NCBI RefSeq assembly: GCF_001278035.1
Contig: NZ_CP009452.1
Span: 777,501-841,500, forward strand
Origin: Sphingopyxis sp. 113P3
GTDB taxonomy: Bacteria; Pseudomonadota; Alphaproteobacteria; Sphingomonadales; Sphingomonadaceae
Length of the DNA: 64,000 bases
Reading direction: 5' to 3'
Part shown: positions 25,647 to 33,398 of the stretch, piece by piece
How positions within the stretch are numbered: the first letter of the stretch is position 1
Layout of the letters: each line of letters opens with the position of its first letter
The notes under the pieces: generated by a model
Database searches by the model: none
What the model saw: only the letters and a program-made list of their open reading frames with translations
What the model was told of the DNA's origin: nothing
Translations under genes and position numbers: made by a program

Positions 25647-25833
25647 ACTTGGCGTCGTTGTTTCAGCACGTCGACTTCGAAACTCGCCGGTCCAACCCGA
25701 AACGAAGCGCTCCAACGGGCGCGCCTCACACAGCGGACAAATCAATTTCATCCCGGGCTTGAATCACGATACTTCTTGAGTTACATGATAGGAGACCCGC
25801 TGTCGGAGCCTGTCATGAGTGAGGAAACCTTTG

Positions 25834-26511
25834 ATGAAACTCTATGAGATGGAATTTGGCGTCTATCCGCGCCGTGTGAGCATTTACCTCGCCGAGAAAG
25901 GGATAACGGATGTCGAACGTTCGCCCTTCGACCTGAGCCAGGGCTGGCCGCCCAAAGACATGCCGAAGCTGTCGTCGCTCGGCACCGTGCCGATCCTGCA
26001 AGTCGATCAGGACATCATCATCCGGTCATCGATTGCGATCCTCGAGTATCTCGAGGAACGCTACCCGACGCCTCCCATGATCGGGGGCACGCTGGCCGAA
26101 AAGGCCCGCACGCGAGAATTCGTCGCCCTCGCAGACGAGGCGACCACCATGTTCAGCTTCTGGGTTCGCAAGGCCAGCCCCCTCTTCACTGGCCGGGAGG
26201 AGCTCAATCGCGATGCGGCCCGGCTTGGCGCAGAATGGTATTATCGCCGGCTCCGGGAAATCGACATGCTGATGTCCGAGAAGGAATGCGAATTCCTCGT
26301 TGGGAATGCTCCCACGATTGCCGACTGCATCACCTATTCGACGATTCAATTCGCTCACGATCTGTATGATGTACCCTATCCCGACGATGCGCCGCGTCTC
26401 ATGGATTGGTTCCATCGGTTCGCAGCCCGCCCGAGTGCGACGAGCGTGCCCTTTCCGGCCGATCTTCGGGCCGCGACGCAGGGCTTGCCCGCTCTGACCT
26501 GGGAAGACTGA
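25834..26511 (+). CDS. Glutathione S-transferase family protein
   Basis: A 225-residue GST: an N-terminal thioredoxin fold with a glutathione-binding motif in IIRSSIAILEYLEER (residues about 60-75) and a helical C-terminal domain. The ATG at 25834 has GAGGA eight bases upstream. Its stop is three bases before the MBL gene start, so the two are co-transcribed. Substrate unknown. The gap from 25647 to 25833 shows no gene. Confidence 0.88.
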   Translation: MKLYEMEFGVYPRRVSIYLAEKGITDVERSPFDLSQGWPPKDMPKLSSLGTVPILQVDQDIIIRSSIAILEYLEERYPTPPMIGGTLAEKARTREFVALADEATTMFSFWVRKASPLFTGREELNRDAARLGAEWYYRRLREIDMLMSEKECEFLVGNAPTIADCITYSTIQFAHDLYDVPYPDDAPRLMDWFHRFAARPSATSVPFPADLRAATQGLPALTWED

Positions 26512-26514
26512 AAG

Positions 26515-27361
26515 ATGGACGTCGCGATCGAAGCGGCGCGCCGCCAAATTGAGAGCGCCGTCCATCATCATGATAAGAGGCCATATGTCCGTGCGTTTCA
26601 CGACGCGACGACAAACGCATTCAGCTATGTCGTCCATGACCCTGTGAGCCGGAAGGGCGCTGTGATCGACCCCGTTATGGGATTCGATCCAGCGTCCGGG
26701 CGCATTTCATATACCATGGCGGATCGTATGGCTGCCTATGCATCGGCAGTTGGAATCGATATCCAATATCTCATCGAAACCCATGCGCATGCCGACCATC
26801 TATCCGCGGCCGCATATCTGCAAGACAAGCTCGGCGGAAAGCTGGCGATAGGACGCGACATCGTCCGGGTGCAGAGGCATTTCCGTCGATATTTTCGCCA
26901 AGACGAACTGGAGCGTCCGTTCGAGTTCGATCATCTTTTCGAGGATGGCGAGCGATTTAGCTTAGGCGAGATCGAAGGCACGATCCTCCATCTGCCGGGC
27001 CATACTCCCGCCGATATAGCCGTGGTCATTGGTAACGCGGCTTTTGTCGGCGATACGATTTTCATGCCGGATGTAGGGACGGCGCGAACCGACTTCCCGG
27101 GCGGTGATGCAGTTCAGCTCCACAAATCGGTTCGCCGCCTGTTCTCCCTGCCGGACGAAACCCGGATTTTCCTGTGTCACGATTATCCGCCACCCGGTCG
27201 GGATGAATATGTCTGCCAGACCACAATCGGTGCGCAGCGGGCAGCAAATATACATGTCCGTGACGGAATTGGTGAGGAGGAGTTTGTGTCAATGCGAACG
27301 AACCGCGATCGGACGCTGGCGCTGCCCGCACTTTTCATACCTTCGCTACAGGTCAATCTAA
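26515..27361 (+). pseudogene. MBL-fold persulfide-dioxygenase-like gene, 5' part (split by IS701)
   Basis: The 282 codons before the insertion carry the metallo-beta-lactamase ligands: THAHADHL (HxHxDH), LPGHTPAD, then GDTIFMPDVG and CHDYPPPG. The overall order matches ETHE1/BLH-type sulfur dioxygenases, which oxidise glutathione persulfide to sulfite. The IS701 element enters at codon 282 (CTA) and the fused frame then runs to 27471. The rest of the gene is at 28800-28870. A TauE/SafE gene follows, fitting a sulfide/sulfite role. Confidence 0.88.
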
Positions 27362-28795
27362 CACTACTTTGGCAGAAATGTGATTTTTGGGATTCCCAAA
27401 AGGAGATTTCCCTGATTCATGGGGAGCCAGCTTTTATGGAGGCTGGCGATGTCAGAGGATTGGCGCAATGATCTTGAGGTTTGGCTGACGCCATTTTTGT
27501 CGGCGTTGCGGCACAAGGCGCGGAAGCGTGTGTGCCCGGCCTATATCGCGGGATTGATCGGCCCCGGTGACCGCAAGAGCGTGCAGCCGATGGCGGCTCG
27601 TGATGGTGAGTTTGGCTACGACCAACTGCATCATTTCGTCGCGGACGGGGTGTGGGATAGTGCGCCGCTCGAGGCTGTTCTTCTGAAGGAAGCCGATCGT
27701 CTGGTTGGAGACGAAGCGGGATATCTGGTCATTGACGATACTGCCTTGCCGAAGAAGGGCCGTCATTCGGTCGGCGTGGCTGCGCAATACGCCTCCTCCC
27801 TTGGCAAGACCTCGAACTGCCAATCCCTCGTTTCGGTGACGCTAGCGTCCGGGGAGGTTCCGGTGATGGTGGGCCTGCGGCTCTTTTTGCCTGAAAGCTG
27901 GACGGACGACGCCCCCCGCATGGAGCGCGCCCGTGTCCCCCAGGAGCGACAAGTCGCTCGCACAAAGCCGGAGATCGCTATCGAGGAGATCGATCGGGTC
28001 ATTGCCTCGGGCACTCGGTTCGGCTGCGTTCTAGCCGACGCCGGCTACGGGGCGAGCGGCCCCTTCCGCCAGGCTCTGAGCGAGCGTGGTTTGCGGTGGG
28101 CGGTGGGCATGTCACGGCGTCAGAATGTCTATCCGGCAGACACCGGGCTGATCTTTCCCGAGGCAGCAACAGGCAGGCGCCGCAAATATCACGTCCCCGA
28201 CCGCACCGCCGTTTCTGCCGAAAAGATGCTGGGAGAAGAAAAATGGAAGAAAATCAGCTGGCGACGCGGGACCAAAGGCAAGCTGACCTGTAAATTTGCG
28301 GCATGCCGCGTCCGGGTGGCCGATGGCCACAGGCACCGCATGAGTGACGGGCGGGTCCAGGCCATGCCCAGCGAGGAGGAAGTCTGGCTGGTGGGGGAAC
28401 GGCGCGAAAGCGGAGAGCAAAAATACTATCTCTCGAACTTGCCAGCCGACACGCCGATCAAGGCGCTCGCCGGTGCCATCAAGGCGCGGTGGATCTGCGA
28501 GCAGGCGCATCAGCAGCTGAAGGAGGAACTCGGTCTCGACCACTTTGAGGGCCGATCATGGACCGGACTACACCGACACGCGCTGATGACGATGATCGCC
28601 TATGCCTTTCTTCAGTCCCGCCGTCTAAGCGCAGCGGGGCGGAAAAAAAAGAAACTCGGGACCGCCGCCGCAACCGACCATGCCTGCCGTCAGGCAGGCG
28701 ATAATCAACCTCTTCGCAAGACCGCCACCGACGATCTGCCCTCACTGCAATAAACTGGTTACAGCGACCGATCCGAATAATCTGCCAAAGTAGTG
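27362..28795 (+). mobile_element. IS701-family insertion sequence
   Basis: A complete 1,434-base element. CACTACTTTGGCAGA (27362-27376) and its complement (28781-28795) are 15-base terminal inverted repeats. It is flanked by a CTAA target duplication at 27358-27361 and 28796-28799, which fits the YTAR target rule of the IS701 family. Joining the flanks restores an uninterrupted MBL reading frame. Confidence 0.92.
27449..28753 (+). CDS. IS701-family transposase (DDE superfamily)
   Basis: A 434-residue transposase. LVIDDTALPKKGRHSVGVA and CVLADAGYGASGPFR carry the first two catalytic acids, and WICEQAHQQLKEELGLDHFE the third region. A GGAGG lies six bases before the ATG at 27449. The C-terminal tail is basic, KKKKLGTAAATDHACRQAG. 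The gene is intact, so the element may still move. Confidence 0.9.
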   Translation: MSEDWRNDLEVWLTPFLSALRHKARKRVCPAYIAGLIGPGDRKSVQPMAARDGEFGYDQLHHFVADGVWDSAPLEAVLLKEADRLVGDEAGYLVIDDTALPKKGRHSVGVAAQYASSLGKTSNCQSLVSVTLASGEVPVMVGLRLFLPESWTDDAPRMERARVPQERQVARTKPEIAIEEIDRVIASGTRFGCVLADAGYGASGPFRQALSERGLRWAVGMSRRQNVYPADTGLIFPEAATGRRRKYHVPDRTAVSAEKMLGEEKWKKISWRRGTKGKLTCKFAACRVRVADGHRHRMSDGRVQAMPSEEEVWLVGERRESGEQKYYLSNLPADTPIKALAGAIKARWICEQAHQQLKEELGLDHFEGRSWTGLHRHALMTMIAYAFLQSRRLSAAGRKKKKLGTAAATDHACRQAGDNQPLRKTATDDLPSLQ

Positions 28796-28870
28796 CTAAG
28801 TGGTGGTCGCTTACCCGAACCGGCAGCAAATGGCCTGCGTTACATCCGCATACCGATCGATGTCTTCTGA
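28796..28870 (+). pseudogene. MBL-fold gene, 3' part after the IS701 insertion
   Basis: The first four bases are the copy of the target duplication. Joined to 27361, the frame reads SGGRLPEPAANGLRYIRIPI and DVF, then stops at 28868-28870. This is the normal C-terminus of BLH/ETHE1-like proteins. It would give a 305-residue protein if the element were removed. The TauE/SafE gene starts three bases later. Confidence 0.88.
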
Positions 28871-28872
28871 CC

Positions 28873-29640
28873 ATGCATGACCTCTTCCATTTGTTTCTCG
28901 GGGCACTTTGCGGTGGCTCCATCGGACTTGTTCTCGGGCTCGTCGGCGGCGGTGGATCGATCCTCGCATTGCCGATGATGATCTACATTATCGGGGTGGG
29001 TAATCCGCATATCGCGATCGGAACGTCGGCATTGTCGGTCTCCGCGAACTCAGCGATGGCGCTTATCCATCATGCGCGTGCCAAGACTGTGAACTGGTCG
29101 TGCGGGCTTATATTCGCAGCAAGCGGAATGGCTGGAGCACTTGTGGGCGCAAAAGCTGGAATGGCCGTCGACGGACAGAAGCTTCTCCTCCTGTTCGCCG
29201 TCATCATGATCGTCGTAGGAGTGTCGATGCTCCGCAACCGGCGACAGGATGGAGTGGTCGATCCGAAGTGCGACCGTCGCAACGCTCCTTCCGTTCTGGG
29301 TATCGGGACGGCTACGGGAGCGATGTCAGGCTTTTTCGGGATTGGCGGTGGTTTTCTGATCGTACCCGGACTGATGCGCGCCACCCGGATGCGAGCGATC
29401 GATGCGGTTGGAACCAGCCTCCTTGCTGTTACCGCCTTCGGAGTAACGACCGCTGCCAGTTACGCCCTTTCGGGCTTGGTGGACTGGTCGTTGGCCGGCG
29501 CATTCATTCTCGGGGGAAGTGCGGGCGCGACTCTCGGGACCAGGCTCTCGCACCGCTTCTCTCGTTCGGGATCGCTCCTCAATGTCTTCGCGGGCCTGAT
29601 TTTCACCGTCGCAGCCTACATTATTTTTCGCAGCCTCTGA
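28873..29640 (+). CDS. TauE/SafE-family sulfite exporter
   Basis: A 255-residue membrane protein with about eight helices. LVGGGGSILALPMMIYIIGV and FGIGGGFLIVPGLMRATRM are the two family repeats. TauE/SafE proteins move sulfite or organosulfonates across the inner membrane. The start lies two bases after the MBL stop, so both were one operon and the IS701 element in MBL is likely polar on this gene unless it has its own promoter. Confidence 0.88.
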   Translation: MHDLFHLFLGALCGGSIGLVLGLVGGGGSILALPMMIYIIGVGNPHIAIGTSALSVSANSAMALIHHARAKTVNWSCGLIFAASGMAGALVGAKAGMAVDGQKLLLLFAVIMIVVGVSMLRNRRQDGVVDPKCDRRNAPSVLGIGTATGAMSGFFGIGGGFLIVPGLMRATRMRAIDAVGTSLLAVTAFGVTTAASYALSGLVDWSLAGAFILGGSAGATLGTRLSHRFSRSGSLLNVFAGLIFTVAAYIIFRSL

Positions 29641-29803
29641 TTCACACGCATCGATCAGCTTATTGAGGCACCGCATCGAGCGCTCCTTGTAAAGTTCGCC
29701 GCTGGAGGACATCCTAAATGCGTTGTGAGTTGGCTTGCCCGGCAATCCGGGATTGGGCAGGAGCGACATTCATGGGCCCGCAGATCAGGACAAATCGAAC
29801 CAT

Positions 29804-30277
29804 ATGACCAAGGATCGCCGCGCGAGAACGGACGGCAGATTGTCCCGAATGCTCCATGTGCTGCTGCACATGGCGAGGCAGGATGTGGCGTTTACCTCCG
29901 ACCAGATCGCCAAAATGCTGAACACCAACCCGGTACTTGTCCGCCGCACCATGGCGGGGCTGAGAGAAGCCGGCTATGTTCGCTCCGAGAAGGGACATGG
30001 CGGCGGCTGGACCCTTGCGAAAGATCTAAGCAATGTCTCGCTTCTCGACATCTACAAGGCGCTCGGCGGTTCGACCATCTTCGCTATCGGTAACATCAAC
30101 GATAATCCGGAGTGCGCCGTCGAGCGCGTCGTGAACGGAGCAATGAACGACGCTCTCAACGAGGCTGAAGCGCTCCTCATGGAACGCTTTGAAGCCGTTG
30201 CCCTTTCAGACCTGGCACAACAATTTGATGAAATTTGCCGCGCCCGCGGCTGGGATGACAATCCTCATTCGGTTTGA
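29804..30277 (+). CDS. Rrf2-family transcriptional regulator
   Basis: A 157-residue winged-helix regulator: SRMLHVLLHMARQDVAFTSD and IAKMLNTNPVLVRRTMAGL form the helix-turn-helix, then SEKGHGGGWTLAKDL the wing. The usual iron-sulfur cysteines of IscR-type proteins are absent except one in NPECAVERV, so the sensor may be a single thiol or other ligand. The ATG at 29804 was preferred over a longer frame. It probably controls the sulfur genes around it or the flavoprotein downstream. Confidence 0.87.
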   Translation: MTKDRRARTDGRLSRMLHVLLHMARQDVAFTSDQIAKMLNTNPVLVRRTMAGLREAGYVRSEKGHGGGWTLAKDLSNVSLLDIYKALGGSTIFAIGNINDNPECAVERVVNGAMNDALNEAEALLMERFEAVALSDLAQQFDEICRARGWDDNPHSV

Positions 30278-30540
30278 ACCGTAAAAGCCGGGCGCCGTCA
30301 TCCGCGGCCATGGACGGCGCTATTTCCCGAAACCGGCATCTCTATCGACGCGTCGATCCATGCAAATAATGTAATGTCAGGGATTGCGTAAGCAGGCCCT
30401 TGAGCTTATTTGTAACTCGACGAGATACGAATCGACCGAGGTGTGTTTTGTTTTCAAGAAGAGCGTTCGTCGGAGTTTCGGCCGTCGCTTCCCTCACCCC
30501 CACTTGGATGGGGAAAGCTGCCGCAAAAGGAGTCGGGTAT

Positions 30541-31437
30541 ATGCAATATGATGCTGCCGTTATCGGTGGAAGTTTCGCGGGCCTGTCCGCCGCAATGCAG
30601 CTCGCGCGCGCGCGCCGCAAGGTCCTCGTGATTGATGCCGGCCTTCCGCGAAATCGCTTTGCCAAGACATCCCACGGCTTCCTCGGCCAAGACGGCCGAG
30701 CACCGCAGGAAATTGTCGATATCGGTCGCAGCCAGCTTCTTGCCTATCCGACGGCTCAAATCATTCACGCGGAAGCGTCGGCGGTCGCCCAATCCGAGCA
30801 GGCCTTCAGTATCGAATTATCGAACGGTCAGAAGATTAGTGCAGCCCGGCTGGTGCTGGCGACCGGGGTCAAGGATGAATTGCCGCAGATAGCCGGCCTG
30901 GAGGATCGCTGGGGTGCCACCGTCCTCCATTGTCCATATTGTCACGGCTATGAGGTGGCAGACCGCCGGATCGGCGTGCTCGGCTCAGGGCCCGGATCGA
31001 TTCACCAGGCTGCGCTCGTCGCGGACTGGGGACCAGTGACGCTCTTCACAATGGGCGTTGTCCAGCCATCGCCAGAGGACCTAGCCCTGCTTGCGAAGCG
31101 AAACGTGCAAATCGAAAATGCGCCTATCGTGGAGCTTGTGGGAGCCGCGCCCGAGATGGAAGCGGTACGGTTGCAGGATGGTCGCGTCCTGCCGCTCGGA
31201 GCATTGTTCCTTATGCCGCGAACGCGCTTTGTCAGCGATCTGGCGCTCCGGCTCGGATGTTCGACGGAGGAGGGGCCAATGGGTCCCTACCTCAAGGTTG
31301 ACGAGCGAAAACAGACCAGCGTGGCGAATCTGTTCGCTGCCGGCGACGTCGCAGCGCCCATGCCGAATGCTACCCTCGCAGCAGCTGCCGGCGTTCTCGC
31401 CGGGGGAGCAGCGCATCAGTCGCTGATCTTCGGATAA
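30541..31437 (+). CDS. NAD(P)/FAD-dependent oxidoreductase, thioredoxin-reductase-like
   Basis: A 298-residue flavoprotein. YDAAVIGGSFAGLSAAMQLA is the FAD site, LHCPYCHGYEV holds the redox CxxC, and GVLGSGPGSIHQAA the NADP site. Such proteins reduce small disulfides or act like GliT. The start ATG at 30541 has AAGGAG eight bases upstream. The frame is open upstream to a TTG at 30448, and the added segment FSRRAFVGVSAVASL resembles a Tat signal, so a longer exported form cannot be excluded. Length is typical with the shorter start. Confidence 0.85.
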   Translation: MQYDAAVIGGSFAGLSAAMQLARARRKVLVIDAGLPRNRFAKTSHGFLGQDGRAPQEIVDIGRSQLLAYPTAQIIHAEASAVAQSEQAFSIELSNGQKISAARLVLATGVKDELPQIAGLEDRWGATVLHCPYCHGYEVADRRIGVLGSGPGSIHQAALVADWGPVTLFTMGVVQPSPEDLALLAKRNVQIENAPIVELVGAAPEMEAVRLQDGRVLPLGALFLMPRTRFVSDLALRLGCSTEEGPMGPYLKVDERKQTSVANLFAAGDVAAPMPNATLAAAAGVLAGGAAHQSLIFG

Positions 31438-31851
31438 GCGCTGCTAAACTCGAGGATCAGCTCCCGCCTTTGCACCGAGGCTGATCTGGATTGTACGAGA
31501 ATTGAACTGCGGGTTCGCGTCCGGCGCACGGCATGCCGCCGCGAACTCCGCAGCTTGCGGTTGTCGAAGGCCGCGCGCGCCTAGCGCCTGACGACCCGGC
31601 GCACGTCGATATCCGAGTCCTAGGTTCCTGCCCGACCGGCGATCTGGCTGCAAGGCTATGCCCGGGCGCCAGATGCGCCCGGCAAGGTACGCGATTCGCG
31701 TCTGCGCGAAACCTATGGTGAATGGCGCTCGAACGCCCGCATCTTGCCAGCAGGCGAGGTCACAGGCAGCGGCGAACGCCATGGCCTGAATAGACCATCA
31801 TTTGGCTATTCTGTTCAATTCTCCAACGGTCGCGTGACGCATCATGCACCG
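31438..31851. other. 414-base gap with no recognised gene
   Basis: This stretch separates the flavoprotein from soxB. It should hold the sox promoter. I found no convincing gene, terminator hairpin or repeat. A minus-strand open frame ends TIQISLGAKAGADPRV near 31444, but it has no start signal or family match I can name. Confidence 0.5.
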
Positions 31852-33102
31852 ATGAAATTCTCTGCCCTAACTCTTCTTCGCGGCGCGATGAGCGGCCAGA
31901 CCTGCTATCCTCGCCAATGGCGCAAAGCGTCGCCTCGCCCGAGCTATGATATCATCATCATCGGCGGCGGCGGCCATGGTCTGGCGACAGCTTATTATCT
32001 TGCCGCAGTTCATGGCGTCACAAATGTCGCGGTCCTCGAGAAGTCGTGGATCGGCGGCGGAAACACGGGCCGAAACACCACCATCATTCGCTCGAATTAT
32101 CTCTTCGACGAAAGCGCTGCTCTTTATAATCACGCTCTGAAGCTCTGGGCGAACCTGAGCCAGGACATCAACTACAATGTGATGTTCAGCCCGCGTGGTA
32201 TCCTCATGCTGGCCCACACGGTCCATGACGTTCAGTCAAGCAAGCGCCACGTTCACGCGAATTCGGTCAACGGCGTCGACAATGCCTGGCTCACGCGCGA
32301 AGAGGTGGCAGAGTTTTGCCCGGCCCTCAACATGTCGACGAGTGCTCGCTATCCAATCATGGGCGGCGCGCTCCAGCGCAGTGGCGGTACGGCGCGACAT
32401 GATGCCGTCGCGTGGGGTTATGCCCGCGCCGCGGACGCCCGAGGCGTCGATATCATCGAAAATTGCGCAGTTACCGGCATCGTTCGAAACGAAGCCGGAG
32501 CGGTCACGGGTGTCGACACCACCCGCGGATTCATTGGCGCCAACAAGGTCGGGATCGTCGCAGCCGGACGCAGTTCCAACGTCGCAGCTATGGCCGGCTT
32601 GCGCTTGCCGATCGAAAGCTATCCGCTGCAGGCGTTGGTATCCGAGCCGGTAAAGCCGGTGCTGGATTGCGTGGTCATGTCCAACTCGGTGCATGGCTAT
32701 ATCAGCCAGTCCGATAAGGGCGAACTGGTCATAGGCGCCGGCTCTGACGCCTATGTCAGCTACAGCCAGATGGGAAGCGCGCACGTCGCCACGCAGGCGA
32801 TCGAGGCCGTATGCGAGCTATTTCCACAATTTGCCCGGATGCGGATGATGCGCAATTGGGGCGGGATCGTAGACCTGACTCCGGACCGGTCCCCGATCAT
32901 CGGCAAAACATCAGTGCCCGGTTTGTTTCTCAACTGCGGATGGGGAACGGGCGGCTTCAAGGCTACGCCAGGTTCGGGACATGTTTTCGCGCACACGCTC
33001 GCCACTGGTGAACCCCATCCGATCGCGGCGCCTTTTTCATTAGAGCGCTTCACCTCCGGCAACCTCATCAACGAGGCGGCAGCTGCCGCCGTGGCCCACT
33101 GA
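31852..33102 (+). CDS. soxB: Sarcosine oxidase beta subunit
   Basis: A 416-residue flavin-binding subunit of heterotetrameric sarcosine oxidase, which converts sarcosine plus tetrahydrofolate and O2 to glycine, 5,10-methylene-THF and H2O2. The FAD motif is IIIIGGGGHGLATAYYLA, and SGGTARHDAVAWGYARAA is the conserved helix near the covalent FMN His. The start at 31852 (MKFSALTLLRG) matches the family. First gene of an operon with soxD, soxA, soxG, purU, folD and sdaA. Confidence 0.93.
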   Translation: MKFSALTLLRGAMSGQTCYPRQWRKASPRPSYDIIIIGGGGHGLATAYYLAAVHGVTNVAVLEKSWIGGGNTGRNTTIIRSNYLFDESAALYNHALKLWANLSQDINYNVMFSPRGILMLAHTVHDVQSSKRHVHANSVNGVDNAWLTREEVAEFCPALNMSTSARYPIMGGALQRSGGTARHDAVAWGYARAADARGVDIIENCAVTGIVRNEAGAVTGVDTTRGFIGANKVGIVAAGRSSNVAAMAGLRLPIESYPLQALVSEPVKPVLDCVVMSNSVHGYISQSDKGELVIGAGSDAYVSYSQMGSAHVATQAIEAVCELFPQFARMRMMRNWGGIVDLTPDRSPIIGKTSVPGLFLNCGWGTGGFKATPGSGHVFAHTLATGEPHPIAAPFSLERFTSGNLINEAAAAAVAH

Positions 33103-33110
33103 GGTCTTTT

Positions 33111-33398
33111 ATGCTTCTGATTCAATGCCCCTTTTGCGGACCTCGTCCCGAAATTGAATTTCGCTACGGTAGCGAAGCCCATATCAGCCGGCCGGACGAT
33201 CCCAGTGCGCTCGACGATAATGAATGGCGCGCGTTTCTCTACGAGAAAAGCAATCCAGCCGGCGAACATGCCGAGCGGTGGCAGCATGTCCACGGTTGCA
33301 GGCGCTACTTCAACGCCATCCGCAACACGGTAACCGACGAATTCCTGACGAGCTATCCTGCCGGATCGCCTCGCCCAACCAAAGGGGAAGGCGAATGA
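33111..33398 (+). CDS. soxD: Sarcosine oxidase delta subunit
   Basis: A 95-residue zinc-binding subunit. CPFCGPRPEIEF at residues 6-9 carries two Cys ligands, and WQHVHGCRRYF near 60 supplies the His and third Cys. It starts eight bases after soxB and its stop overlaps the soxA start (ATGA). Confidence 0.93.
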   Translation: MLLIQCPFCGPRPEIEFRYGSEAHISRPDDPSALDDNEWRAFLYEKSNPAGEHAERWQHVHGCRRYFNAIRNTVTDEFLTSYPAGSPRPTKGEGE

